Under the pieces are notes generated by a model. It did no database searches. It was not told the origin of the DNA and saw only the letters and a program-made list of their open reading frames with translations. Source: Epiperipatus broadwayi (lineage: Eukaryota; Onychophora; Udeonychophora; Euonychophora; Peripatidae). From it: 64,000 bases of DNA. The translations under genes and the position numbers were made by a program. The stretch lies in assembly GCA_028023455.1 (NCBI GenBank), contig JAQFVV010013073.1, positions 216,497 through 280,496 of the forward strand. Direction: 5' to 3'. Below, in pieces: positions 52,161 to 64,000 of this stretch (its first letter is position 1; each line of letters starts with the position of its first letter).

Positions 52161-53269
52161 TTTTCCAAACTTAGTTCAAGATTCTATTTTAATAATCTTT
52201 CTTAATTATTAATTCTCTATTCTCTTTAAACATGTGCAATACTTTGTCTTACTTTATCTGAGCACACGCCAGATACTCATCAAAATTTTTCACTTGCCAT
52301 TGTATTATGTCCTACTTCCAAACTTTCTAATGTCCAATCAAATAAAACTGTCTTTTATATATATCACAGAATGTATTTATTTTCTGACCACTAAAACAAA
52401 TTTTATTCCAATTATTGGCAATACAATTTCTTTTCTTTGATAAATCTATTTTCACATTCAATAAATTTATTTTTATAAATCTATATTTAAAATGAACCAC
52501 TTAAAACTTCTCCCACTTTAATAATCTGTCAACTTGTTTTTTAAAAACAAAATGAACTTATTCTATTTAAACTTTTTTTCATTATAAAATGTACATGTAT
52601 CTCAGAAATAAATATATGGTTAATTCAATGTGCCTCACATTGCAAGCACTATCTTAAATCAAAAACAAATACTATACTATCTCAGGAATTGTAGGTGATT
52701 TTTTTATGGCCCACATTGAGCACTACTAGAATTGTGCAACCTACATAAAAATCTTCTGAGATATTCATAAGTGCTTTCCAAATTCTGACATCACAGACTA
52801 ATATTTTTTTTATTTTACATCCTACTATGGTCAGGGAAAAACAAGAAACTCTTAACAAGTTTACTTAAGATATTGATTGCAAATAATGATGACAAACTGC
52901 CAAAAATAATGTGATGAAAACAATTTATGTATATATAAAATAACAAACATTGATAGCACTTTAATTAATTGCTTTATAAATAAATTAAATGTAACATAAC
53001 CTTTCTACATCTTATTATTTTAATATATATATTATTCACAGATCTAGTATATGGTAGATTAAATGTTTTTAAACAATTGATATTTGATAATTTCTAATTT
53101 AGAATATTTTTGTTATTAAATGTTTTTGAATGGATCCCAAACTACTGCATAGACATCTAACTGTTTGAACCTCTCATTATCACTGTTCTCAGACTAAGCA
53201 ACCCTTCCAAATAAGGATAGTATATTATTGTCAATGAATAACAATTTAACTATCTGACTGTGTGCTCAA
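52161..53269. other. AT-rich DNA, no gene recognised
   Basis: No coding signal was seen. It separates the ORF1-like remnant from the right copy of the duplication. Confidence 0.6.
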
Positions 53270-54960
53270 TTTCAGGTTATGATATTAGCATGCAGTTAAA
53301 ACAATCGAATATTTATATAATACAGGAAATATTGTCTATATTACAATAATTTATTCATTAAAGCATTTATATATGTAAATTATATGCATACAGTAGGAAT
53401 TAAACTTCTATTGCATACAGATTCCTAGAGTTTTTGGTATTGCATATGAGTGACTGGCAGTCACAAATGTATCACATGATATACAGGAAAATAAAAATGA
53501 TATATGATAGGAATTGTTCAACTACTGCACTTCATTGTTTAAACTAATAATAAAAGTAAATTACTAGCAGTCACAAATGGTCTTATAGTCATTTCACTAA
53601 TACATTACATAAAAATGAGTTCTAGATGTAACTAGCATAACCTGAATTGACAGATTGACAGCTATTCATTTTTAAAAATAATACTAACTCAAAAACAAAA
53701 GCGCAGCTTTCTCAATCTGAAATCTCCTAGATAGAATTTTAATCTATCTTGTCTATGAAGTGTGATTGAACTCCATTCATAATTTATAAATTTACTGCTT
53801 TAACATATATTTTAAATAACATGAAAATAAATGTTGTAATTAACATACCATTTTAATAGCATGGCCAGAGATTACAAAATATGCTTTAGTTGTCTATTAT
53901 AAAATAATTACTTTAAAATTATTGCCAAATAAATTATGGTTTTTTAAAGAAAATAACCCAGTAATCTCTCACCATACATGCTCATAAACAGATTTAAATT
54001 AAGAATTATTTATTAATATATTTTTACTCAATTGGAGATGAATAATAATCAACTATAAATTTGTCTAATGTTCATACTTCTTGTTAGAGTATAAAAGTTT
54101 ACATTCAGTCCTATAGATATTGGTTTATCCTTGCAGCATTTTTTTATTAAATCATAACTATGCTGAGAGTAGGTTTAAGTCACTATTTCAAATGTGCTTA
54201 GGATGCTTAACCAACTCTTTATTTCATATAGCAGATCCGGATATGAGAAATCTAGAAATTAAATTTGCATTTTACGCCATCTACTGAGAAATTTTGCTAT
54301 CATTTGTTTTACAGCTTTAAAATTCATACATATATTTTTTTAATATTTCAATTCAAAAGTTATTCAGATGATTGAATAAGCAGCTCAAATTTTCTAAACC
54401 CACATATTGATAACTAGTCATTGTATATTTAGCAATCTCAAACACTGCAAGATTACTTCAAGAAAATATTACAATGGTTTAAAAACTTGATTTTTTGGAA
54501 AGTTTATGATTAATTTTATATCAGAATTGTGTAATAATTATCTGAAATCAAAATATATATTATTACATTATTATTTTTTGCATAAATGTTTTATTTTAAA
54601 TATAAAATGTTACCATAGGAGACAATGTCACAGGAAATACAACTATCTAGAAGTAGTGTCACTTTTAATAGAAAATGACATTTTATTTTAACCTACTTTT
54701 AAAATAAATTTAGAATCAATTATTTTGTTTTTTTACAAACTTTAGAAAATATTGTGTTTTTAACTTGATTTAACAAAATAACTTTATAATTAATTATATC
54801 CTATACATTTATCTGTGCAATTACATTACATTTATATAGTTTGTATTTATTAAAATTATTTTAAACTTTTACTTTTAATTTTTTTTTTTTGTAATTTTTA
54901 AATTATGGACATAATGTACATATGGGAAAGTATATATATAGCTTCAATATTGAAATAGTA
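53270..54960 (+). repeat. Diverged duplication, right copy
   Basis: This is the partner of 49160-50975, offset by about 4.1 kb in the first block and about 4.0 kb in the second, with numerous substitutions and small indels. A 61-codon frame at 54506-54691 lies in the copy-specific middle and shows no domain. Confidence 0.8.
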
Positions 54961-55890
54961 TATTCCTCTGGAATATATGTCATTGCTGCATAAATTAAGT
55001 AAATACATAGAAAGAAGTTGTATTAATTTAAAAGTGTAATGTCATTAATATTTTAAAATATTGAGTTGTTATTATTGTTAATTGAAAGACATTATATACT
55101 ATTTTTATAACTAAAAATTTATTTTATTAAATGTTTAATTAAAAAATATTAATTTTTAAGAATTGACAATTATTTGTTTTAAATGTATTTTTAAATAGAC
55201 TGGAAGCATTATTTATTATTTTATTGAAAAGTAACCAAGAAAGATTTCTTATCAAGAAAACTGTTTTGATTGTGTAAACAAAGTGATCAGCTGTGAAATC
55301 TAAAAGGGAAAACATTGGATTTTATTATCTCAAAATGAACTTGTAAATAAGCAGTTTTTCCCAAGAATTTTGAAACTAAGACTCAAATAGATAATCCACT
55401 TCTTCATATTTTTATTATCATAAATAGAATTATTTTATAATCATCAACTGCTCCAAAAATCTTTTTTACATCTTTATATAGGTCTGTCTTATATATTTCA
55501 AATAAATCGCCATTATGAAATAAGAATCACATGCTTTAGCTTAAATTGAATAACACTATTTTCTTATAAAATAAAAAAGTTTAAATTACAAAACAATTTA
55601 TAAATCTTTATTAAATATTTTTATTTATAATAAATTATTTTTCTCCAAAATATTATGCTCATATTAATTATTTTAAATTGTTAATTTTTTAATATTAGAT
55701 CGATCACTATGTGCATAATTATCAATGCTATAGGCAAGTAATATCAAAATGTTTTAATATGTTTAAAAATAATACTTATGTAATAAATGATAATTTATTT
55801 TATTTTATAGAGATCACATTTTAATTAATACAGATTATGAAATATATAATGTGTTATTTAATGATATTTATAATTTTAAATAATGATAAA

Positions 55891-55982
<92 letters not shown>

Positions 55983-56576
55983 GGAATTTGAGTGATACTG
56001 TATGTATTGGTAACTGGGATATTATTAGTATGTTTAGATTGATATTATTTATTGGTTGCAGTTATACATTCTTATGGATTCATTTTGTAATGATTTCATT
56101 TGTTTAGTGAATACTTCTTTAAGTATAGGTAATGTTTATATCTTTGTAAATAATATGGCAATAATGAAGAATTATTATTTACATACTTTATATATGAACT
56201 TTTCAGAATAGCTATTTTTATGCTGTTACCTAGAATGTTTTAGTAGAAATTTAAGCAAGCATTTTATCCATTACTTATTTTTATAGCCCTCAATGTTTGA
56301 TTTTATTTCTTATAAAATTCTAATTAAATCATTTTATTCTTATGGTTTTCATAGTTATTTTGGTCTTTCATTAGAAACTTATTTAAAAGATAGAAAATAA
56401 GCAACAAATATTTATGGTATTACCAATAATTCTAATTTATAGTTAATCATGAAGTTCTACAGAATTCATTTCTTTTTTGTATATTGGATACATTTTCAGT
56501 TCAATTGGTATCAAAGATTGCTGATCATGATATCTTGCTGCGAAATGTTGCTTCTTTTAATTATCTTAAAAAAAGT
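54961..56576. other. AT-rich DNA with (AT)n tract
   Basis: An uninterrupted AT dinucleotide tract lies at about 55895-55978. The surrounding sequence shows no gene. Confidence 0.7.
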
Positions 56577-56701
56577 AGTAAACAAAGATTTGTCAAGTAT
56601 TGATAGCTTGTGGTTAGAATAGCTGCCTCCCAAGCAACTGGCCTGGGTTCACTTCCCAGTCAATGCTTTTACACATGGAAAAAAAAAGTAAACCAAGATT
56701 T
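56577..56701 (+). mobile_element. tRNA-derived SINE with 15-bp TSD
   Basis: agtaaacaaagattt (56577-56591) and agtaaaccaagattt (56687-56701) are a target-site duplication with one mismatch. Between them is a tRNA-like body: A-box-like tagcttgtggttagaatagc, an anticodon-arm-like cctcccaagcaa, B-box-like gggttcacttccc, then caatgcttttacacatgg and a poly-A tail. The tail sequence and B box match the SINE at 12.6 kb. It is about 95 bases long and non-coding. Confidence 0.88.
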
Positions 56702-59700
56702 AGTTCTAATTAGTAAATGGCTAGCATGTATTATCTATCAACAAACTTGTAAGACAAAAGTTAATCCTTTTTTTATAAATACATTTTTTTTTCAACATTA
56801 CTATTGTAATAAATATATTTTAAATTTTAATAATGTCACCTTGTGATAAAATTCCTTTGATAAAAAATTATTATTTTGAAATTAATATTAATTCCAGATC
56901 ATCCTGGTTAAATTATATTATATATGTGAAAACTTTTGTAAAAGTTAAATTATATGAGGTTTTTTTACTCAGCAAACATGCTAAGTCAATTCTTATTTCT
57001 ATTTATATTGCCTGTTATTAGAGAGTTTTATGTGGCAGTATTCCTTTTTGATATAACTATTTTTCTTATATTCTATTTTCTTTATTTGTAAATTTGGTAG
57101 ATTTCAATCCACTTCTATTTTACATATTTAAAGATCATGTCTTAATTGATATTGTTCATTTATATCAATATAAGAGCATTCTTGACAGTTATTTTAGAAA
57201 TTTTTATTTATATCCTAGGGTTTCTAATCTAAATACTTATCTTTCAAATATATTTCAACAGCTATTACCAATTATTTTTTGGTTTTAATTTGTTTAATGT
57301 GTTTATACATGAATGCTCATTAGATTAAAAAAAAACTTATTTATTAAATTTCACTTTAAAAAAGATTTTATGATATTTGCTATTTAGTAAATATTAATAT
57401 TGTTATAAACAACGTAGTCTAAATTTATAATTTAAAAATCTATCCAAAATATAAAAACTAAAATTTCATAACCAATAGATTTTACTGTCAAAGTATGCAT
57501 CTAAATTACGTATGTAACACAATTATATATAAAAATATTTTCCCATAAATTTCAATTACATACCAATTACATTTAATACGTGCATATATTGTTTTAATTT
57601 TATATTTGCATATACTTTTTTAAACATTTCAAACTATGTATTTTAATCTTATATTTCACTATTGATATTGTTATTATTATTTATTTATTTATTTATATTT
57701 TAATTTATAACATTATTTTTGTTGGGAGCTTTTATTTACTTAATTGTAAATTATTTATTGTGATTATTATTGGATAAATTGAATTATTGTTATTGTTTTC
57801 CCTTTCTTTTTTTGTGTGTGGAGTTGTAATGGTCATGCTTTTCTGCTAGTAGCTTTTGCTGATGATGATAAGGATAAATTTTTAGCAACATCTATTGATT
57901 TTTCACAGTCCAGCGATTTGTTCAATTTATACTTTTTTTTCTCTAGAATATAGCAGCAAAGTAATTTAATGTGTACTTTTTTTAAAAAAAAAAAATAGAT
58001 ATGTAATTGATATTTAAAAATTTTTAATTTAATTTCTAAAGTATAATATTTTTTCACCTAAAAGAAATAAGTCGGTCTCCATTTCAATAAAAAGTGAAAG
58101 AAAAAAATTATTATGTATTTTTTTGTTACTATGATATAAAAATGTTCAATAAGATTATTTAATACTGTATTTATATTTGATAACACAGATAAATATACAT
58201 ATTTAGATGGCTATTTCATATAGATTCTATAACAATATAAAAATAAGCACAATATTCTAAAAGATTTCATATTATTATTAAAAATAAATTTAAGATACAT
58301 AACATGTTTATCTAAAATTGTAAATATTAAAATTAATAGTTATTTAATATTAATATGTGAATATTTTAGAAAGGATTTTATGATAAATATGAAGTCTATA
58401 GTTGAATTATTGTTGCAAACTCATTCAATCCAGCCAAATTATTAATCCATAAAGGTTACAGAAATAAAGGTGCTTGTAGAGATAATAGGATTGCATCTAT
58501 AATAGTAGCTATTATTTGTTATATATTATGGTGATATATATTTATGCATCTTAAATTCTCTATTAGAAAACAGATAAAATAAAAATATTCGATATTTTAA
58601 AATGTTTTATATAGAGGAAGAGTTATTGGACTTCCATTAATGTTAAAAGATTTGACCAGATCGTTATCAAAAAAAATCAATGTGTGTATATATTAAAATT
58701 AATTGCTTAATATTTCAGCAAAAAATATAAATAATATTTGAGCACATTCATCTTGAAATAAATAATATAAATTAAATATAACGGCAAAAAATTTAAACCC
58801 TTTTTATTTTTTAAAAGTCATTCATATATAGATGTATATATATATTTATTTTAACATTTTAATAACAGTACAAATAAAGAATAATATATAACTTTGTGGA
58901 GAAGCACTATCAATTACTGAGATCATTATTATCAACTAAACTTACAAGAAACATATTACATATGATTATCCTAACTTATGTGTTTCAGTTTTAGTACCTT
59001 GACTATTTATAACAGAGATCTTTAAACTGATTTATGAAAAATGCCTTTTTAATTTTTTTCTTTTTAATGTGTCTTTTTATGTGATTTGAATTAATAATAA
59101 ATTTAATAGAATTATTTACAAATTGATTATTTAAAATATGAATTAATCATCAATGCAAAAGAGCATATGTTCACTTTAAATTATATCTAGCAATAATATA
59201 TAAAATAGTGGATTTTAAAAATTTTCTATCTTATTATAAAAATTATGAAGTTATAAAAGGGATAAATTTCCTCAATGATTAATAAATTTAAGATACAATA
59301 CAAAACAAATTTGCATAAACAAATTTAATAATAAATTTTATTATATTGCTAAAAATAATTAAAAAATAGATATCTGTTACCAATTTAACTAAAATTACTC
59401 TCTGTAATCATGCAAGTCAAACCTTTAAAATAAAATATTTATCAATTTTATGTCCTTGACCTTGAAAAACAGGATTATATGCTTAATACGCTTTATCAAA
59501 ATCTATTGTTTAAGGATAATATTAATGGTCCAAAAATACTGAAAATTTACCAAGCCATAGAATGTGCTAAATCAGTACATTGTACTTTAATTATATGCTA
59601 TTCAATCAGAAATACAAATAAATAATAAATAAAAACATTAAAAATTATAAATGTATTAGGTTTTATAAATCTGTATTACTTATAATATAGAAGCGGTTAT

Positions 59701-59997
59701 TTTTTTCTATTTTTGAGAGCTCTCATTAAATCTAAGATACTCTAATCTCAAACAAAAAAATATTAATCATATTTTATTCATGATTTAAGTACAATACCAT
59801 AAGTTGGAAGCATGTATCTTTTATACCTTTTTCCAAAAGATTTATATAGTAGTATATAATATTACACTCCATAAAATGTTTTAAAGATAAAACTGAATCC
59901 AACATAAAAGAGTTAATAAAATACTTCAATGAGTAATAAAACCAAAATTATTGATTTGCTAGTGAAAGGAAAAAAAGGAAAATAGTTTGGATTTTCA
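56702..59997. other. AT-rich DNA, no gene recognised
   Basis: Several open frames of 60-74 codons are chance products of A/T-rich sequence. No domain, repeat pair or RNA gene was recognised. Confidence 0.6.
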
Positions 59998-59998
59998 A

Positions 59999-60050
<52 letters not shown>
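59998..60050. repeat. (AAT)n microsatellite
   Basis: About 17 AAT units, uninterrupted. Confidence 0.95.
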
Positions 60051-60440
60051 GTAATAATATATAATTGTAATCATTTATGCACTTTATCACTGTTTCACAA
60101 GGCTTTAATTACCACCCTCTTTTACAGTTTGTATTGTCCAGCAATCTTTTTCAGAACTACAACATAATGAATATTATTATACATGAATATATAATTTATA
60201 TACTATTACCACATAAGTATGATAAAAATTCACCAATATATTTACATAAATTAGAAACAGAGTATGAGTTTGAAAAGGATTGTATAAGGATGATACAATA
60301 ATAAAAGTGATAGGAAAATAAAAAGAGCCTATTTATAATTAATAATATTAAGCCAGTTTTAAATTGAGATTTGGGCCTGAAAATTTTTTTGATACAAAAT
60401 AAAAATTGAAAAATTTAGTTATATAAAAAACAGGAAGAGG
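60051..60440. other. AT-rich DNA, no gene recognised
   Basis: A 74-codon frame at 60077-60301 has no recognisable domain. Confidence 0.55.
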
Positions 60441-60601
60441 CAGCTGCTAATATTTGAGATAAGGTTAGGAAGACAAGAATGGATGGTGGCTATTGTGTAT
60501 ATAGCCACTGGAGATAGTCAAACTATAATGAAGTGGAACAGTAGCATATATGAATGCTTAGTTAAGAATATACAGGGTTTCAAAGAAAAGGGGAAGAGAA
60601 T

Positions 60602-61081
60602 ATGGTTATAGGAGATATGAATTGGCATATTGAAGAAATTGATGTAGTTAATAAGAATGGACAGCTTTTTAAGAGTTTTTGTCAGAGAGTGAATGTGAGC
60701 ATTGGAAATTTATCAAACATTTATGAGGGACAATACACATTGATTAGAAATAATATATTCCACATAATAAATTGTATATTATTAGAGAAAGAGGGAATGA
60801 ATAAAGTATGGAAAGTTAATGAGTTTGTTAATGAAGAGAGAGTATGTAATAGTGATCATAATATGTTTAAAATAGAAATGGTTAGTAATGTGATGGAAAA
60901 TAGTAATAAAAGGAGAAATGATAGTGAAAAATGTGGATGGAGAGTAAATAATAAGAATAAGTTAAAAGAGTATAAAGTAAAAGTTGAAGAAGCCATGGAA
61001 GAGTTATTTGGGGGTCAGTATAAGGATTGGTGTGGTGAAATAGAAAAAGTGGCAAATAAAGTTTTAGGTGACAATATTTAG
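60602..61081 (+). pseudogene. LINE endonuclease fragment
   Basis: A 159-codon open piece of the LINE. It begins in the endonuclease core (VIGDMNWHIEEIDVV, in place of GDFN.H), contains NGQLFKSFCQRVNVSIGN and YTLIRNNIFHIINCILL, and reaches the terminal SDHN motif that forms part of the catalytic site. The rest is a lysine/glutamate-rich linker toward RT. Upstream endonuclease sequence lies in another frame, so the ATG is not a true start. Confidence 0.8.
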
Positions 61082-61422
61082 AAGAATAAATGTAATAGGA
61101 CAGTGAGAGTTAGTAAAAATGTAAAGGGGTGGGGGTGGAAATCATGCAGAAATTTGTGTGCTATTAAGAATGAATAAAGGAGGGAAAGATGCAAGTGCTA
61201 AATGGGAAAAGTACTTAGAAAAAAAGAAATTAGCTAAATAGATAATTATATAGAAATAATGAAAGTGAATAACAAACTGTTAGAAGATATAAATAAGAGT
61301 AAAAAAATTTGGAAATACATTAAAAGAAGAAATGTATGGGAAATAGAAATAGTATTATTAGATGATGAGGGATAGATTGTAGCTCTAGAGAAGAATTAGA
61401 GATAATCTTACACAAGTATGTA

Positions 61423-61704
61423 ATGAATATAGAATACATGTTAAATGTAAAGGAAAGAGTGGTAGCAAACATGAAAGCATATAGTAATGAGAATATGCAA
61501 TTTACAGAAAATGAACTGAATATGGCAGGTAAGAAAATGAAAGATGGAAAGGGAAGAGATTTTGATGGATGGGCAGCAGAGTTAGTAATGAATTTAGGGC
61601 ATAGGGAAAAATTAAAACTATTATCATGTTTTAATAAGATGGCACAAAAAAGAGATTTTCCGAGTAGTTGGAGTAATACAAGAGTAAGGCTAATATTTAA
61701 ATAA
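61423..61704 (+). pseudogene. LINE RT N-terminal fragment
   Basis: A 93-codon piece with NMAGKKMKDGKGRDFDGWAAEL and FPSSWSNTRVRLIFK, matching the opening of non-LTR reverse transcriptases (the pattern K.GKA.G.DG...E and P..W....V..I.K). The frame breaks just before the motif with the first catalytic aspartate at 61945. Confidence 0.82.
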
Positions 61705-62243
61705 AGGGTAAGGATCACAGAAAGTTAAAAAATTACAGACTGATAGAGATAAAGCCAGTGCTATATAAGTTTTCTCGTATATCATGGCTGGAAGGGTTGC
61801 AAAATGGATTGAATAAAATAATATAGTGGGAGAAATGCAAGAAGCTTTTCAATCATATAGGTGTATATGAGATAGTTTATTTGTAGTTATACAACTTATG
61901 GATATGAGTAGGAACAAAGGTAGAGAGTTATATGTGGTTTTTATAGATATAGAGAAGGCATATGATAGAGTAAATAGAAATAGGTTATAGGCAAGTTTAG
62001 TAAATTTGGGAATGGATAAAGCTATAGTGGATGTTATTAAAAAATTATATGAAAAATAATTACTATACATATTTATTATGAAATATAGAATCAGTTAAAA
62101 TTAAAAATAGGGTGGGACTAAGGTAAGGATACCCTATGTTACCTATTTTTTTGTTGTTGTATTTGAGAAAAATGGAGAGAGCAATAGAAAGACTATGAAA
62201 GGGAATAGAGATACCATTAAAAGGTGGCAAGGCAGTATATACA

Positions 62244-62861
62244 TTGTCAAGTCTTTTATTTGTATATGACGTACTTTTGTGTGCAGAAAAAAGGAAAGAT
62301 ATGGAAGTTGTGCTAAGGATAGGTGCAAGGGTGGGAGAAGAGATGGGGATTAAATTTAGAAAAGAAAAATCAAAAGTAAGTATGATTAATATTGGGGAAG
62401 GAAAAGACAAAGAATTTTTATTGGGAGATGTAAAGTTAAGTATGGTGAATAGATATAACTATTTGTGAATAGTCTTAAGTAATCAGAGAAATTGCTTGGA
62501 TGAATGGGAGAGAAAAAATATAAATGAAGCAAAGAAAAGAAAGGGATTGATAAAGAGATTAACAGTGTTTTTATATAATAAGTATGATGTAGCTAGAAAT
62601 GTATGGAAGGGAGTATCAGGGTTAACATATGGTAATGATGTGTTATGTGTTAGTAAGGGGGTATTCAATTACTTAAAAAAAGTACAAAGAGAAGTAAGAA
62701 GACATGCATTAGATGTAGATGTGTGGATGGCAAAGGAGGCAATTCAAGAAAAAACGACATTGTCAAGTTTTTATATGAGAGGTGCAAAAAGCAAAATGAA
62801 AATGTTCAGTAGATTTCAGTTTATGGATAATAAAAGCATAGCCAAAATAGTATTTAATTAG
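62244..62861 (+). pseudogene. LINE RT catalytic box and post-RT fragment
   Basis: Two open pieces, 62244-62468 and 62496-62861, cover the RT palm end and thumb/connection. The first starts SSLLFVYDVLLCAE, where the family has LLFADD; the second aspartate is valine. It then gives GIKFRKEKSKVSMIN and ends NRYNYL (the Y.YLG motif), followed by a stop. The second holds VARNVWKGVSGLTYGNDVL and LKKVQREVRRHALD, the conserved post-RT region of this LINE group. It is catalytically dead. Confidence 0.8.
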
Positions 62862-63600
62862 GTTATGAATAAAGGGCAGGCAACAAGATGGGTGAAAAAG
62901 GTAATGTTATATGCAGATGATTTGGATAAAGAATTTATATTAGTATACTTATACAAAAGGTGAGATGATTGTGTTGGGAGAATTGTTGAATATTACAGTG
63001 TTAAGGAATGTAATAGAATGATAGATGTATTAATAAAGAATAGGGAGTTGGAGAGATAGTGAACTAGTATGAAGAGTAAAAAGAGTTTCAATATTTATAG
63101 AAGTAAACAGAATATTGGGTGCAAGTTAATTTATGATAATAGCAAGGAAAGTAGATTACTGTTTAAGGCTTGAATGGGATCTTTAGCAACAAGGAAATAT
63201 ACACATAAATGGAAAAATATGGGTGATTTAGTCTGCAAGTTGTGTAAGGAAGGCATAGAAAATATTAGGCATCTGTTAATTGAATGTAAATGCCTGAAAG
63301 CAGAAGGGTACAAATAATAAAGTTGTGGAAAAATAAATATAAACAAAGTGATTATACAGAAAGTGGGTTTATACGCTGGATTTGGGGCAAGATGTGGGAT
63401 TTAGGTATAAAGGCCATGAAGTTGACAAAGATTATGTTGTGGAAATGTGATGGAGCAAGATAGAAAATAATATGGGAAAACTTAGAGTGTGGAATGGAAA
63501 AAGAAATTAAAGTGGCTAACGAATTTCTCTGGGCATAGTTGCTGAGGAATTCTTGACTTTGTATAAGGAGAAGTCACAGTGCATCTCATCACATCACATT

Positions 63601-64000
63601 AAAATTTAAAAGGGAACTACTAAAAAAATAACTGTACTTTTGAAAATTTCAATTTAGCAGTTCAGTTTTGAAGATATAAAAAGAAACATAGGTAAAAATA
63701 TGTTTAAGATAATAATATTATAGATTAAAATAAATTATAAATAATTGAATGAATAATTATAAATATTGATTGTTAATAAAATGAATAATAATAATGTAAA
63801 GTATAAAAATATTAAATTAGCATTAAATATTTAAAAGAGTAATAAGAGTAAAATAAAGTAGAATGTATGTGATTATTGGAGGTTTTAAATGATAAATATA
63901 GAATGTAAAAAGGGTAAACTAAATAATATATAATAATATTTAAAAGATAATAAATAAATAATGATTATAAGGTGTATATATTGTGCCATTACAATTTAGT
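63601..64000. other. AT-rich DNA, no gene recognised
   Basis: No coding frame lies beyond the LINE 3' end (catctcatcacatcacatt at about 63582-63600). It continues to the window edge. Confidence 0.6.

Larger units (their letters stand above)
60441..63600 (+). mobile_element. Non-LTR retrotransposon (LINE), degenerate
   Basis: This is a nearly complete ORF2-type coding region with stops and frameshifts. In order: endonuclease pieces ATGDSQTIMKWNSSIYECL (about 60507-60563), GDMNWHIEE (60609 on) and SDHNMFKIEM (60852 on); RT pieces GRDFDGWAAELVM (about 61554), VVFIDIEKAYDRVNR (61933-61977), an LFVYDV segment at 62254-62271 in place of LFADD, and a long post-RT region (62496-62861); then a zinc knuckle C-x2-C-x8-H-x4-C at 63233-63286 (CKLCKEGIENIRHLLIEC). 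A C-terminal zinc knuckle is found in I/R1/L1-like LINEs, and I cannot fix the clade. G+C is higher than in flanking DNA. The RT box has lost its second aspartate. Confidence 0.85.

Noticed and set aside
55883-56107. 74-codon frame across the (AT)n tract
   Set aside because: Its first half is the IYIYIY translation of the dinucleotide repeat and the rest has no domain.

Overview
This is a very AT-rich stretch of a large, repeat-filled eukaryotic genome, most likely an invertebrate animal. The evidence is the density of LINE-type retrotransposon remains, a Penelope-like element cluster, two tRNA-derived SINEs with clean target-site duplications, several foldback elements and long (TA)n and (ATT)n microsatellites. 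I see no bacterial-type operon, no CRISPR array, no rRNA or tRNA gene and no convincing host protein-coding gene. The species cannot be decided from what is visible.

Layout. 1-7.1 kb: AT-rich DNA with one ~0.54-kb foldback element. 7.1-10.6 kb: an old, stop-riddled RTE-type LINE on the minus strand, with a ~200-bp element inserted in its endonuclease region. 10.6-16.5 kb: anonymous DNA holding a tRNA-derived SINE (12.6 kb) and a 91-bp short element with a 14-bp target-site duplication (14.1 kb). 16.5-21.5 kb: a decayed LINE, endonuclease then reverse transcriptase, split by a 2.66-kb block (17.2-19.9 kb) that is less AT-rich and contains CpG. 21.5-27.5 kb: anonymous DNA and a foldback at 26 kb. 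27.5-30.05 kb: a foldback, a long (TA)n tract and the 5' part of a second RTE LINE copy, itself carrying a larger relative of the element found at 9.2 kb.

30.05-39.66 kb is the centrepiece. It is a young Penelope-like element (PLE) cluster: one inverted 5'-truncated unit, one direct 5'-truncated unit and two full units head to tail, flanked by a 13-bp target-site duplication. The PLE protein has an N-terminal region, a reverse transcriptase with a YVDD box and a C-terminal GIY-YIG endonuclease. Each direct unit is broken by one or two single-base indels, mostly in homopolymers. The inverted unit is an intact partial frame. Each unit ends in a hammerhead-like hairpin containing CGAAACGTCGG.

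39.7-64 kb: a compound (ATT/ACT/GCT)n tract, a possible LTR-retrotransposon gag remnant (41.3-42.0 kb), a pair of 160-bp direct repeats (44.4-45.0 kb), a 1.1-kb foldback (45.9-47.0 kb), a LINE RT remnant (48.5-49.3 kb), a diverged duplication (49.2-51.0 and 53.3-55.0 kb) around a coiled-coil ORF1-like remnant, a second tRNA-derived SINE (56.6 kb) and a degenerate LINE with endonuclease, RT and C-terminal zinc knuckle (60.4-63.6 kb).

The coding matter here belongs to self-propagating elements. PLEs and LINEs encode reverse transcriptase plus an endonuclease and insert by target-primed reverse transcription. The SINEs and short palindromic elements encode nothing and were presumably moved by such machinery. 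Nested insertions give a relative order: RTE LINEs first, then the short elements, with the PLE cluster probably the most recent large event.
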